Below, piece by piece: positions 1-12,621 of a stretch of DNA of 64,000 nucleotides; the stretch's first letter is position 1; every line of letters starts with the position of its first letter. Where the stretch lies: positions 17,888,256 to 17,952,255 of the forward strand of contig NC_135357.1 in NCBI RefSeq assembly GCF_051622035.1, read 5' to 3'. The position numbers were made by a program, and so were the translations under genes. This DNA comes from Arctopsyche grandis. Taxonomy: Eukaryota > Arthropoda > Insecta > Trichoptera > Hydropsychidae. The notes beneath the pieces are model-generated. The model searched no databases and was not told the origin of the DNA. It saw nothing but the letters and a program-made list of their open reading frames with translations.

Positions 1-1250
1 TAAATTTTATTTATCGCTGTGTGAATGAGCTGATAAGCATTAAATTTTGTGCGAAACAATTAGACATGTCACAAGCTACAGTTATTGATTGAAATCATTA
101 TTTACTTAGGGTCTGTGTGGTGTCACTAATAGAACAACCAAATACCATGATCGGTGGAGAAGAGATGGTCATTGAAATTAGCAAACGTCTTTTCGTTTAT
201 ATACGTACCAAATTTTTTGTAAAAAACTTCTATAGCTTCACACAAGAGTATTTTTATTACATGACTTGATACAATAGTCAATTTTCTTTAACGTTAGTTG
301 TTTTACATATTGATTATTCATATATTGAAAAGAATATATGTGTTCTGTGTTGTCTGTAATAAGTTGACCATCTGTAATACCACTCATGAGTTTTTATTAT
401 ATGAAAATGTTTATTATAAATTGGTTTATTTCTGTAACTTGATTAATAAATTATTTATTATTTATTGTATTGCTTGTTTCTTGTCTTGCTATTATTGTTT
501 ATATTTCATTGTGTTTTGCAATCTACGTATAAATTACTAACTGATTTATATTTGTTATGTATTCATCATAATTTATATTTATTACGTATATTTAAAATTA
601 TTAATTATTTATTATGGAAATTGTATCAATCGTAGAAATTGTACTAGTCTGTCTATTATACATGCGTTTTCTTCTCACCTTCTTTTAATATTGATGATTG
701 GAAAGCCAATTTTAATATATGTACAATAAAAAAAATCTGTATATCTTTTTTGATTCCTTTTTATTACTTTGTTTTATCATAAATTTTATTGTAAATATGT
801 ACAATGTTTGCTATATAATATAGTATAGTATATATAGCAAAAGATAATACAAAGCTACAAAAGCAATTAATTTTTTCAATGTCCTTAATTTAGTTCACTC
901 GCCATTAGGTGGGAAATCCTTTTTAAATCTTCTGTCGGGCGCAATATGGTGTATATAGAGTTTAAGGGCTTTTTGCAAAGAAATGTTATAACATTTATCT
1001 GTCTATGTTACTACGCCATCTATTGATATCGCGTCGAAAAATTACTAAATAATAAAATTTACTACTATTGGTTTGAAACTCGGCTACTGCTGGTTTGAAA
1101 CTCGAAATTAGGTGAATGTGTCATTCGGTATAAAGATATTAGGTGAATTTACCATTAGGTCAATAGATTTTCGGTAAAAGCGTCATTAGTGGAATTGCAT
1201 TAGGTGAATTGATTTAGGTGTATTGCATTCGACCAATTTACCTGCTCCCG
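1..1250. other. AT-rich intergenic DNA, no gene seen
   Basis: I see no coding exon. The open frame at about 298-540 is low-complexity AT-rich sequence with no recognisable domain. Between about 1095 and 1225 a degenerate short unit resembling TTAGGTGAAT recurs several times (1109, 1140, 1159, 1200), which looks like the decayed edge of a mobile element. AATAAA-like words near 725-730 are expected by chance at this base composition. Confidence 0.6.
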
Positions 1251-1254
1251 TACA

Positions 1255-2215
1255 CTGTACACTGTACACTGTCGAGTGTAGAGTGTAGCGGTGTGCAGTT
1301 GCGAGTGTGTGAGTGCGTGCGCGCCTCTACACAGTTGCGAGCGCGGGTGTGTCGGGTGTCGGACGAGGCGAGGGGATCGGATCGGATCGGATCGGAACGG
1401 GACGTCATCGTCGCTGCTGTCGCTGCGGCTGAGCGGGGAGGGGATAAGGGGATAAGGGGACGAGGGGAAGAGGGGACGAGGGGCGAGGAGTGGTGAGAGC
1501 GGTGAGAGCGGTGAGCGTAAGGAGCGGTGAGCGCTCGGCGAGACCGTGTCGGGGGGAGATGGGCGTTTGCGCGCGCGGCGCCCCCGCGCCGGGTGTCGCG
1601 CGCCCCCCGCGGCCCCCGCGCGCCCTCTGACCGCCGCGCTCTCGCTCTCCGACGCAGACCTGGAGGCGGGGCCGCCGCCCCCCCACAAGAGAACCCGCCG
1701 CAGCTCGCCGTCGCTATCGCTGCCGCAGCCGCAGCCATCCACCAACTCGACTACTTCGACGTCCGCGTCCGCGTCCGCGTCCACACCCGCACCCGCATCC
1801 GCACCACTTTCGTCCGCGACTGCCCTCGCTGACGACGCGCCACTCGCCAACACCCACACACACACCCACACCAACACCACCAACACCACCACCAACACCA
1901 ACACTCTCACTCAAACCCAGATGCATCGCAACGGACTGCCGCCGCAGGTCAACGGCGACGAGGCTGGAGGGGGAGGGGGAGGGGGCGGAGGGGGCGCGCA
2001 GAGCCCCTCCGCCAACGCCGCCGCCCCCGCGCCCCCACCCGACCGCCTGCAGCTCGACCAGACCAATCAAGAGATAGTCAGGCTCATAGGACAACACCTC
2101 AAATCTGTCGGACTCGAGTTAGTATCCGCATCTACCCCGCACCCCCCACCCCCCGCTCCCTCTCCCCCCCCCCATACCCCGCTCCGCCTCCCCCTCTCTT
2201 CCTGCGCTTATATAA
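1255..2215. promoter_or_regulatory. GC-rich CpG-type island at the WDR26 5' end
   Basis: This stretch is strikingly GC-rich against AT-rich flanks and carries many CpG dinucleotides and short repeats (GGATC units at 1374-1392, GGGGA units at 1435-1480, CA- and ACC-rich runs at 1850-1915, a GGA run at 1964-1996). It covers the first recognised coding exon of WDR26 and the DNA just upstream, so it probably contains the promoter and 5' UTR. The long open frames on both strands here are by-products of the base composition. No TATA box was identified. Confidence 0.55.
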
Positions 2216-4902
2216 ATAAAACTTGACACACTTCTCCATGAGGAATTTGCGCCTTCAACCCAGACAAAGGGCCACTCCAAACGATTTGACACTGTCATCT
2301 GTGATGCTTCGCCAGCTGTCTCTTTGTCGAAGATACGTGCGTGTATAGTCATTCGGCAGATCGTTTCGAGTTTGTTTGAATGCACTCGCCTTTGTTGTTG
2401 AAATGTTGCAAATCATCGTTTTGGACAAAGCGCACTCTGTTGCACTTTATTCCTTCTAAATATATCCTTTGTTCACCTTTGAAATTGGAACGCGTTTGAA
2501 TCCAATATTGAATCGGCATATTCGATTATTTTCATCATCAGTAAAATATACAAAATGTCGAATTTTAAAAATTTTATTTCTCACATTTATTGCTAATTAA
2601 GTGTGCATGAAAACTGTCATTTCATATAATGGCTTATTGATATTTAATTTTGTTTTTGTTTTCTTCTCGTATTACGAATATTCTAAAATAAAAGAAAAAA
2701 TATTTTCAAATAATATAATAAAAAAAAATTACTTTCTATGTTTCGAAAGTACGACATGTTCAAAATTGTAATGCTTTTCATTTTATTCGATTAGACGAAG
2801 TGCCGCCCAGCTGATGGAAGAATCCGGATGTCATTTGGAGCATCCCGCTGCTGCGACGTTTCGACAACACGTTCTCCAAGGTGACTGGACGAAGGCCGAC
2901 CACGACTTGCAACAATTACACGAGCTTCTAGAAAACGACGTAGATGCTAATAGTCTTGTGGTAATTCCACCGTCGTACACCGTCAATAAACATTTGAAAC
3001 CGAATGGATTTTTTGTACATGTGAATGAATTGTTTCAGGAGATGAAGTTTTTATTGTTAGAGCAAAAGTACTTGGAATATTTAGAGGCGGGTAGAGCTTT
3101 GGATGCTTTACATGTCTTACGAAACGAATTGACCCCGTTGCAGCATCACACGCCGCGTGTACACCAATTATCTTCCTATATGATGTGTTCTGACAATCGT
3201 GATTTGTATCATAGGACTAAATGGTGCGATTTTACTGTGAAATTTTGTGATGGATAGTGAGCTCCGGTTTTTCAACATTAAATTTGTGCTTTATAGGACT
3301 GGAGCGGGAGCTGTGTCAAGAGGCCGGGTATTAGAACGTGTGCAGAATCACTTGCCTGCACGCGTTATGTTACCTCCGGCGAGACTGATGGCATTGCTCG
3401 GCCAGGCTTTGGCTTTGCAAGCACAGCGTTGTCGGTATCACACTAGCGCTCCTACGAGTCCATCTCCGCTTCACACTACCTTACTTCAAGATCACAACTG
3501 CCCTAGAGAGCGTTTCCCTATGCACCCCATTCAAGTGTGTATATACAAATTTTGTTTTATCAATTTGATTTAATCATTATTACCGTTCGATTCGTTTCGA
3601 TTTTCAGATATTAAATGATCATTGTGATGAAGTTTGGTTTTGTAAATTTTCACCTGATGGGTTAAAACTTGCCACCGGTTCCAAGGACACAACTGTTATA
3701 ATATGGGATGTCGATCCACAAACGCTCAGACTTACTCAAAGGTTAAACTCGAGTTTATTTCATCTTTTTAAATGAAACTTTTTTCTAATTCGACTAAAAT
3801 ATTGCATCTTTTCTTATTATTGCAGAAAAACTTTGGAGGGACATTTATTTGGAGCGTCATTTTTGGCTTGGAGTCCAAACTCAAATTATCTTATCGTAGT
3901 AGGTCCTGAAGATTGCCATGAACTTTGGATATGGAATATGGAGGTCAAATTACGATTTTATCTCTGTGTATACATATATGTATGTAATTATGGTAATTTA
4001 TTTTGTAATGAACTTCTTTTTAGACTGATGAACTTGCTTTCAAAATGTCCCATTCTAGAGATGATAGTTTAACTGCGGTTGCTTGGCATCGTGATGGTAA
4101 TAAATTTGTTACAGGTGGAATGCGTGGACAATTTTATCAATGTAATTTGGAGGTACATAATGACATTTCATTATTTTACGTCTTATCAGGCAATTGTGTG
4201 CTTTATTATAATATTTAATGCTTTGTTTAGGGCACAATTTTGTACAGTTGGGAAGGTGTTAGAGTAAATGCCTTGGCATGTCCTGCTGACGGTCGAACAG
4301 TTCTAGCTGCAGATACACATCATAGAGTACGATCTTATGACTTTGAAGATCTCACAGATAGTAATTTGTAGGTGTCGATGAAACTTTCATCAGATTGTCG
4401 TTATAAACAGTATTATTTTAATTTTTACCATTTTATAGAATTCAGGAAGAGCACCCCGTAATGGCTTTTAATTTGAATCCTTCTGGTACTTTAGCATTAT
4501 TAAACGTGGCTACCCAAGGTGTTAATTTATGGGATATTAGTGCACGTGCGCTTGTTCGAAGATACAGAGGCCTTAGTCAAGGACATTTTACTATTCATAG
4601 TTGTTTTGGAGGTGCCAATCAGGACTTTATTGCTAGTGGTAGCGAAGATAACAAGGTATTTACTAGGTTAGAATAATTTTTGTTTTTGTAATCGATAACA
4701 ATATATAAATTTATTTAAATTCGTGTTGCAGGTTTATATTTGGCATATACGTGGAGAGGAGCCTATTGCGACATTATCCGGTCACAGTCGTACAGTTAAC
4801 TGTGTTAGTTGGAATCCTGTATATCATGGACTTTTGGCAAGTGCTTCTGATGATTGTACTGTACGATTATGGGGTCCAGCTTCTGCCGCTATACATGACT
4901 GA
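1921..4902 (+). CDS. WDR26: WDR26 homologue, CTLH/GID E3 ligase WD-repeat subunit
   Basis: WDR26 is a substrate-binding and scaffold subunit of the GID/CTLH ubiquitin ligase. Exons, with phases that agree: 1921-2117, 2795-3223, 3297-3534, 3608-3741, 3826-3943, 4024-4152, 4231-4367, 4439-4655, 4732-4902. The product is 589 aa, or 563 if the in-frame 78-nt segment 2961-3038 is removed as an intron. The N terminus is Gly/Ala/Pro low complexity, as in the human protein. Then come a LisH motif ([10 protein letters not shown]), CTLH-type helices ([32 protein letters not shown]) and a C-terminal WD40 propeller with [23 protein letters not shown] and [18 protein letters not shown] 1921 is the first in-frame ATG; the frame stays open back to a stop at 1528 but has no ATG, so a longer N terminus would need an upstream exon or a non-AUG start. 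AATAAA lies at about 5635 and 5814. Confidence 0.93.
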
Positions 4903-7186
4903 TACTTCTAACGCCATTAGAATTAAATATCTCTCATCGAAAATAATCATTATGAAATAAGTGATGAAAATTTGAAGTGTACTTTATTATATAAAAAAAA
5001 AAACTATAAAATCTATATATATATATAGTGTACGAACTATAAAATGAATTAATTTATAAAAATTATGATAATGAGTATATGAATATTAATTTTATGACTA
5101 TGCCAAATTAAAATATGACATATTTCAACAGTGAAAATTTTTAGTTACGTTAAAATCCAATACTAAAAATGCATATTTTTTTTGTTCGGCCCTAAATTTA
5201 CTTTTATTTTTTATCAATTTCATATTTAGTGACATATGTAGGTAGGTATTTTGTTTTATTGTTACGATAAGACAATTTTATTGTTTGCTTTGATTGACTA
5301 CTGAAACATCTCATGTAGTAAGGGAAACTAACATTATATATTTTAAATTGGGTATTTTTAATGCTATGTTATGTGTAATTTACATATATAATTATAAAAT
5401 ATTTTGGTGATATCACTTAGACTCACAATGTCTGTCATAATATGAGAATATGCTGCACGAACGGTTCCATTCTATAACGAGCTATTTATTACAAAATTTA
5501 AGTCTGCAACTTCCTGTAATTTCATTTTTCAAGACAATTTAAAATAAATATTTTGCAATGTGTAATGTGAAAGAGTTGGCTATCGAATTTTATGTCTGTC
5601 GTGGAATGTTTTGTCCATCTTGTGAAATATATCGCAATAAATGAACATTGAGTTTCAATGGAGGTTTGATGTGGTGTTGAAGGTAATGAAGGTAGTTACA
5701 TTTGTAGCATATATGAAGTTGGAATAATATCTCATATATGTATTATATGTATGTAGTTTTAGTTAATTTTATTTGTGAGTTTTCTGATCACTATTGAAAT
5801 AATGTGCATATAAATAAAAGTTCATATATTTGATGACAATATAAATGTTTATTTTTTACAATAATTACCAACTTCGTCTATGGTTTGGAATAAAGTGGAC
5901 CATGGATTTTTTTTTATTTTCATTTTTATGTGTGCGTTTTGGTATTTCGCTTGAAAGAGTAATTACATATAAAGTTTTGGTAGTATAATGGACGCAATAT
6001 AGAAATTAATTAGGATAAAATCTAAACCTTACAATACTGCAAGTATATTGTATTTTACACTAGCTTCACAGATATGTACATAGGTCATTATATTTTATAC
6101 AGATAATTCATTTCCTTTTAGTAAAAATATGTGATTGGGCATCGATATCGCATATAGGGTTGGCATTTGGAAACAACCAATTTAACGATCAAACGAAAAA
6201 TATCAGAATTAGAGAAATCGTTGAATATGGAATACTTTTTAAATGTTGAGGATTTAGTTTTATAGCCGAGAGAAGAATGCATATTTGAATGATTAAGTTG
6301 GCATGCTTGATTGATTAATTTAATGATGAGGTTGGTAGCATGTAATGTGACGCCAAGTATTTATAAAAACCGTTTTAAACCACCTAACAAGTCTCATTTT
6401 CTGTACCGCTATAATGTTTTCTGATAAGAAGATTCTACAATATTATCTACAGAGAAGTTTCATCGGTTATGATATGTACAATGAAAATGCTTTTAGAGCA
6501 TCTGTCCACTATTCAAAGAAATTCTAGCGAGTTTGAGACAATACTAAATTATATTATAACAGCTATAAATCGTCTCTAAAGGCGAAAATATCTACGAATT
6601 AGCTCAACTATGGAAATGTATGTATTAAGGTCTGTTCATACCTATCCAGCACGACCCGTATTCTGCAGGTGTCCTGCAAGTGCGGATAGTACTCTTTGGT
6701 ACATTATATGGACGTATGCATACTCCATTCGCGCATCCGCATTTACGCATTCATGCGCGTCCATATAGAATGTACTAAACAATACTGTCCGTACTTGCAG
6801 GATTCGGTTCGTGCTGGATAGGTATGAATAGACCTTTATTGGTCAATAATTTTAAATATATTATGTCAAGTATATTTTTGGTAATTTTTTACCGAGGAAC
6901 AAAATTTACCCTTTTTACGAGTGCGAATGATAATATAAATTACGCCTTCATGAGATATAAATAGTGTAAATATATTCAACAAATTAAAATAGCATTTTTG
7001 GAGAAAATGAGTTATGGATGATTTTAATGGTGCTATTGCCACAAATGTCAGTTTTAACTGTCAGGTTTAGCGTAAACTTGGTTTATTATCATAGTCGTAT
7101 ATATATCGTACGTCATCATATATGTTTCATATTTTACACGATTTAAATGTATCAATGTAATTTTTCATTATTTTTTAGGTGCAAAA
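4903..7186. other. WDR26 3' UTR and intergenic DNA
   Basis: AT-rich sequence with candidate WDR26 polyadenylation signals and one clear MITE (6628-6835, listed separately). I see no further coding exon. An acceptor-like TTTTTTAG at about 7178 lies just before the TRAPPC4 ATG, so a TRAPPC4 5' UTR exon probably lies upstream, but I cannot place it. Confidence 0.5.
6628..6835. mobile_element. 208-bp MITE, PIF/Harbinger-like
   Basis: Terminal inverted repeats of nearly 30 bp begin AGGTCTGTTCATACCTATCC and end with the near-exact complement (GGATAGGTATGAATAGACCT). The element is flanked on both sides by TTA (6625-6627 and 6836-6838), matching the 3-bp TWA target duplication of PIF/Harbinger elements. 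The interior is also partly palindromic (GGACGTATGCATAC and GCGCGTCC arms). No coding capacity. The superfamily is inferred from the TSD only. Confidence 0.75.
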
Positions 7187-7993
7187 ATGGTGATATACGG
7201 TGTTTACATCGTAAGCAAGTCTGGTGGTTTGATATTTCATCAAGAGCATAATATGCCCCGTGTGGAAACTGAGAAAACTTTTAGCTATCCATTAGATTTG
7301 CAATTATCTCAAGACAATAAAAAGATTGTCGTTGCTTTTGGTCAACGTGATAATATAAATGGTTTGTATCGTATTGTAAAACTGACATTTCCACTACAAA
7401 AACAGAGTTTTATTAGCCAATGGTCTTTCAGTCGGACATGTATTGCTCGCGGTGAATGGAGTGCCAGTTATAGAGAAACAAACAGAGGATGGACGTGATG
7501 TTTTAGAAATATTGGAAAAGAAAGAAAACTATCCATTGAATCTTAAATTCGGTCGTCCAAAAATGACCACCAATGAAAAAATATTTTTAGCTAGTATGTT
7601 TTATCCATTGTTTGCTATCGCTAGTCAACTGAGTCCAGAGCCTAAAAGCTCAGGAATAGAAACATTGGAGGCAGATACTTTCAAATTATATTGTTTTCAA
7701 ACATTAACAGGTGAATTGATAAAAAAATTAACGGAGGCTGTAAATTTAATCATATTTGTAGTTTTAGTAATTAAAATGAATTTAATCTTGTAGGTGTGAA
7801 ATTTATGGTCGTGACAGAACCGAGTCAACCAGGCATGGATATTATATTGAGAAGAATATATGAACTTTACTCTGATTATGCATTGAAAAATCCGTTTTAT
7901 TCACTTGAAATGCCCATTAGATGTGAATTATTTGAAACCAATTTACAAACCATGATTGAAACGGTAGAAAAATCTGGAATTGCAAGTGTTTAA
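7187..7993 (+). CDS. TRAPPC4: TRAPPC4 (synbindin), TRAPP complex subunit 4
   Basis: This is a core subunit of the TRAPP tethering complex, the guanine-nucleotide exchange factor for Rab1/Ypt1 in ER-to-Golgi and Golgi traffic. Three exons, 7187-7361, 7432-7710 and 7794-7993, join in consistent phase to 217 aa, against 219 in human. Family hallmarks run in order: [16 protein letters not shown] at the longin-like N terminus, [30 protein letters not shown], a short PDZ-like insert, [36 protein letters not shown] and [19 protein letters not shown]. The ATG sits 8 nt after a splice acceptor, so the 5' UTR is spliced. AATAAA is at 8115-8120. Nothing is missing. Confidence 0.96.
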
Positions 7994-10900
7994 CTTATGA
8001 TACATACGAAAACTTGTATATTTTTATTATTTTTAAGGCATATATGAGTATCATGTATTTAGGAAATTATACATATTATATTCGAAGATAATTAAACATA
8101 CTATCACTGTAAGAAATAAAATTGATTAAAAATTTAAATGTTTCTTAAAAAAAAATATATTTTTAATTTTTATTCCCCAACCTTTTTACAATACTGAAAT
8201 TGAATATTATTGTAAGTATTTATTTATGTATTATATTAAGTTTTAATCCCAGCTGAAAACAAATAAGTAGACATGTTAGAATGTGTTCAGTAATTATATA
8301 AATGTTATCTTGTCGTACTTACTGAAAAACGGTACATGATTGATCGATAATTACTGTGCCATAGTTTTAGTAATACCATCACTAACGCGCACTGTCCTCA
8401 CGGAAGTGTCCTGTATCCGCTGTGACGTCAGGTTCCAGGAATGCTTGCGAGTAGATATTATTCATCGAGATTTTCCTCATGCGATTCTCAGAGCGTCTTC
8501 TCGTGCTTCTGGCGATGGATTGCATCCTAAGTGTGCTCCAATACTCCTTAACTCCAAAAACCCGGTTCTTCAATGGCGCGTGTGGGAAATATGCGGACAA
8601 CAATTAACGGTTCACATGAAAGGGCAACATTCCTATAACACTGAGTGTAAAACGACAATTTAAAATTATCATATTTTGAGCTAGATTTACTTCGTTTCCA
8701 TGTACATACATAAGAAGTGCATTAAATTTCCCATTTTATTCGCTGCCGAAGAAGAATCAAATTGAATTCGATAACGCCGAAAGTGTTTCCGAGAAGATCT
8801 TTTCTAACCAGATTGCCCAAGGCTAGGAAGTTGCGGTTGGAAAATGTTCTAAATTTGGAGTTCGGATGTGTAATTATGAATTGAAAGATTGCGACTTTTC
8901 CAAGAACTCGAAAGTGATTATTTTACGAATGTATCACAATAGCACATGTACTTAAAAATACATAAGTACATATGTACATTGTCATTATATATAAAATGGT
9001 TTTGAATTATTGTTGATATTTTTATAATCTTTTGAAGTAAACATCCGGGAAAATCATAAAAATAAACCAGCCAACAATAATTCGCTGCCATTTAGGATTT
9101 AAAAGTTTTTATTTTAATTTTATTACATTTAAATAAATGTTAGCATATATGTACATACATACATATATAGGTATTCATTATGTATGTATGTACATTTGTA
9201 AAAACATACGCGTATATGTAAAAGGTGACCTCTGCTGAAAGCTTAGCTTGGCGTCAAATAATTTAACAATCCATTAAGAACGGGCGTCTGGTGAACATCT
9301 TTTTAAATAATTCCAATATCAACCAAGTCACTTTATGTTGACTTCTGCGAATTTCGTCTACGATTTCATACGCAAATCTTGCGAATGACAAAAATAAAAA
9401 AGCAATGTAGCATTTACTTGATGGCGTATCTTCTTTTTTAGATACGTCCCCAACGATGGATTTCAACCAATCAAACAGTTTAAAAGAAACACCCAGAAAT
9501 TTTGTGTGGCGAATGGGAGGTCTCCTTTTTTTCTGTCAATTCTATTAATAAAAAATTTGACGCGATTGCAAAAAAACTGGCAGGGAAATCTTACAGGATG
9601 TACCAAATATATTGCCAAAATTTCAATATCGATCTCAATTTGGTTAATAATATGTTTCATTAATTTAAACTCATATTTATAAGACATTTTATAACATTCG
9701 ATAAAAAATTTAAGCAATGTACATATTTAAAATCGACGTTTTTACAACATGTCGTCGAAGCTTTTGCTTATATACGTACGAAGAGCTTTCATATTAGTAC
9801 GTTGATTTTATGATTACGATATTGAAATAGAGTTGAAGGTTACATACTTCAATATCAATGATATGTGTATGTAAATTTCGCATGATACGATCTTTTTGAT
9901 TGTATAATTAATTTTTAACCAGTAATTGATTTTTTTGAGTCATCGATTTGCATAGACTATTTGAAATGTCGCATCAGGATCCACTAATTCCGTTGATCAT
10001 TGTTCAGTTTAGTTGTCCATCCGTTTCAATCATATTTGTATATTTAATACACGGTTCGTACAAATTTAGAATGTTAGTGTTAAAATGAGTCAAGAGTTGA
10101 TCTAAACAAAAATCGACAAACAATTTTTTAACGAACCGCTTCATATTTATAATTAGTTAGATGTTATAAAAAGTGTTTCAATTTGTACACTTATAGAAAT
10201 AGCTGCATGAACTGGAAAATTTTCAGCTGTATTTTATCCTTCTTGTGGTCCATAGAAGTAATTTATAAATGTTTGGGAAAACCCTATTACGTGACGGATA
10301 GAAAAATACATTGTGACACATTGTATGTATGTAGCATAACAACTAGTTATTTGCATATCAAATTTGACAGCGTTTAAAAAAAATTGAAATTGAATAACAA
10401 TCTATTGAAAATTTATTTAATTTAAACCAGCAGCATGGACTAGTGGTTAGCATATCTTGCTATGGTCAGTGTTCAAATCAGACTGATTGCTGCTGGTCAG
10501 ACCTTAGTTTGTGACCAGGTTGGTCGTTTCTTATCAGAGTTTGCCAACTTTTCTGATTTTCATTGAAACGATTCCTGCAAAATTGGCTTTCCCTCCCCAT
10601 TTCTCTCGCAAAATCTTGAGTTATTATTTTATATCTCAAGGTTCGCTGGATTTCTCTCCATAGATGTCTCTGTGGATGATTATTGTACAAAAATTCGTAT
10701 TGTATAAATATTTGTTGATCGCCTTGTATAGGTATACGATGTTTGCAATGCACTTTGCTATGTTTGATCATAGATGTTATGTATAATTTCGAATTATGTA
10801 ATAATTATACATATAATTTGGTGATTCTTGATCTGTATAGTACACTCGTCGCATTGGAGCGATCTGTAATGACGAGTGTACATAGATTGATTGAATAAAA

Positions 10901-11280
10901 TAAAAATTAATTCATTAATTAATTAATTTGTCTATTTTTCTTTTATATTGTTTATATGTAGGTAGTTTCTACCATTTTTAATCAATTAAATGTAAATATT
11001 AAATTAAATATATTTAAAAGTTATTTGAAAAAAATTCGACCACATGCGAATCGAACACACGACCGACACATTTCTTTTCTTTTTTTATTTATTTAATAAC
11101 TTCACATTCCAACACCCATGCGATGACATGTCATCGGGTACAATACTAGTTGAACTGTAAATTCAATAAAAAACAACTTGAATATTAAAAATAGCTCGTT
11201 TATGTATGCAAATATATAATTTATATAGCGATTGAACGTAATGATTAAACTCACATTGATTTGAAAAAATAAATATACAA
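7994..11280. other. Intergenic DNA with unidentified open-frame remnants and a SINE
   Basis: No gene is recognised. 8340-8665 is more balanced in composition than its surroundings, with open frames on both strands that match no family I know; it may be repeat-derived. On the minus strand, 9717-9463 and 9466-9263 are two adjacent open frames (84 and 67 aa) encoding hydrophobic, Lys/Phe-rich peptides without recognisable motifs. They could be a decayed gene or chance. The SINE at about 10427-10910 is listed separately. Confidence 0.4.
10427..10910 (+). repeat. tRNA-derived SINE copy
   Basis: The 5' head is tRNA-like: an A-box-like TAGTGGTTAGC at 10440-10450 and a B-box-like GTTCAAATC at about 10471. 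The body contains a GAGTTTGCCAAC...TTTTCTGATTTTCATTGAAACG core that is shared, diverged, with the element at 28745-29190. The 3' part contains a CACTCGTCGCATTGGAGC hairpin region that recurs in reverse at 34030-34070. It ends in an A-rich GAATAAAATAAAAATT tail. The order tRNA head, core, tail supports a SINE. Confidence 0.7.
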
Positions 11281-11286
11281 ATTTTA

Positions 11287-11692
11287 CGGGTCTACCTCAC
11301 GGGCTCGAATGTGAAACGTCCGAAAACGCAAATATCGGAAAGCAAAGATCGAAAATCGAAAGATCTTAGGTCGAAAGATAAAAAAAGGGTACATGGTAAA
11401 CGGTACATACTCACGTATATACTCACTTAATTTGCGCGAGCAGGATACAACAGGAACAAGAGGAACAGGCTTTTCCTCCCGTAATCTGCGCGCGCACATT
11501 CATACGGGAGGAAAAGCCTGTTCCTCTTATTCCTGTTGTATCCTGCTCGCGCAAATTAAGTGAGTATGTACCGTTTACCATGCACCCTTTTTTATCTTTC
11601 GACTTAAGATCTTTCGATTTTCGATCTTTGCCTTCCGATATTTGCGTTTTCGGGCGTTTCGCATTCGGGCCCGTGACGTAGACCGAAATTTT
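11287..11692. mobile_element. About 400-bp foldback element, copy 1
   Basis: Almost the whole element is one inverted repeat. The outer arms carry GGTCTACCTCACGGG and a CGAAAATCGAAAGATCTTA-type tract, the inner arms an ACTCACTTAATTTGCGCGAG / AGGAACAGGCTTTTCCTCC block. The arms meet at about 11480-11500. Related copies lie at 22300-23049 and 28385-28737. It has no credible protein; open frames across it are mirror images of each other. An RNA copy would fold into a very long hairpin. Confidence 0.8.
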
Positions 11693-11699
11693 ACGCCAC

Positions 11700-12600
11700 A
11701 TAATGATTTTCCAGAAGGACGTTTATTTATTTATATTTTTTTTTAGATTTACTTATTTATAATTGATTGGTAAAAAAATATAAATGAATGAGCTGTGTGT
11801 TTGATAAACAAGACGGCAAAAAGGGGTGTGTGTTTCTAAGCATATAATTTTAATGTATCGTGGAATCTCGGTGTGTACCTACCTATGCTGCACGAGTGTT
11901 AATGTACATTTCGTGGAAATTTCACGTGAAATCGTATCGTAATGTTTGCTTTTCAATTTTCATTCATGAATCACGGTCGGTTTGCCGCCAAAAAGCGACC
12001 AGGTAGTGCAGGGGGGGGTCTTCGGGTGATTCAGGTGATGCGTGACTCAGTACTAACCGCGAATTGTTTGAATCGCCTGTCAGTTTCTGCACAGTTAGCT
12101 ACCAGGGCGAACGGGTGCCACCGTCGCTAAATCGCGAAAATAGTGAAATAAGAGTGAATAAATAATTAATATCATATATAATTTTACACGAAGGTATGAC
12201 AATACGGTGCGAAAAAGTGCAATTTTAGTGTTAAAAAGTGTTGATTTAATTTTTTTTAAAACTACGTAAGTTTATGTGAATAAAGCAATTAATATCAAAG
12301 TTCAATTCGTTCAGGATTTATGTATAAAAAACTGAAATTTCATTCAGTTATAAAATACGAATAAAAATGAAGCGTTTTAATGAAAACATAAAACATACTC
12401 TTAATTTATAATTTTATTCATGTACGTGTGCATGTGAACAGTTAAATTCGAATATAATATTTTTTTATTGTGCAATTTTAAATTTGATTTATAATATAAT
12501 GTACGTTTACAGTGTAAACAACAAATTGAAAAAAAATAAACATTTAATTTTTTTGACTTGAAGCATTTATTAAATTTTTAATGATTTAAATTTTGGTTAT
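11700..12600. other. Intergenic DNA upstream of Ets21C with a GC-richer block
   Basis: Mostly AT-rich. 11960-12130 is clearly GC-richer and contains a perfect AP-1-type TGACTCA at 12043-12049 and a G run at 12011-12018. It lies 1.5 kb upstream of the Ets21C ATG and could be a promoter-proximal or 5' UTR segment. This is inference from composition and motif only. Confidence 0.35.
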
Positions 12601-12621
12601 AGGTGTATTATTGATGTGTAT

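Noticed and set aside
298-540. 80-codon open frame near the left end
   Set aside because: Leu/Ile/Tyr/Cys-rich translation of AT-rich DNA with no homology and no splice context.
1200-2385. Several overlapping open frames on both strands (up to 236 codons) in the GC-rich region
   Set aside because: They are low-complexity Ser/Pro/Arg/Val frames produced by high GC content and CA/GT repeats; only the frame continuing into the LisH exon from ATG 1921 has homology.
11284-11701. Two opposite open frames in the foldback element
   Set aside because: The frames mirror each other because the DNA is an inverted repeat, and the sequence has no domain; the same happens at 28327-28665.
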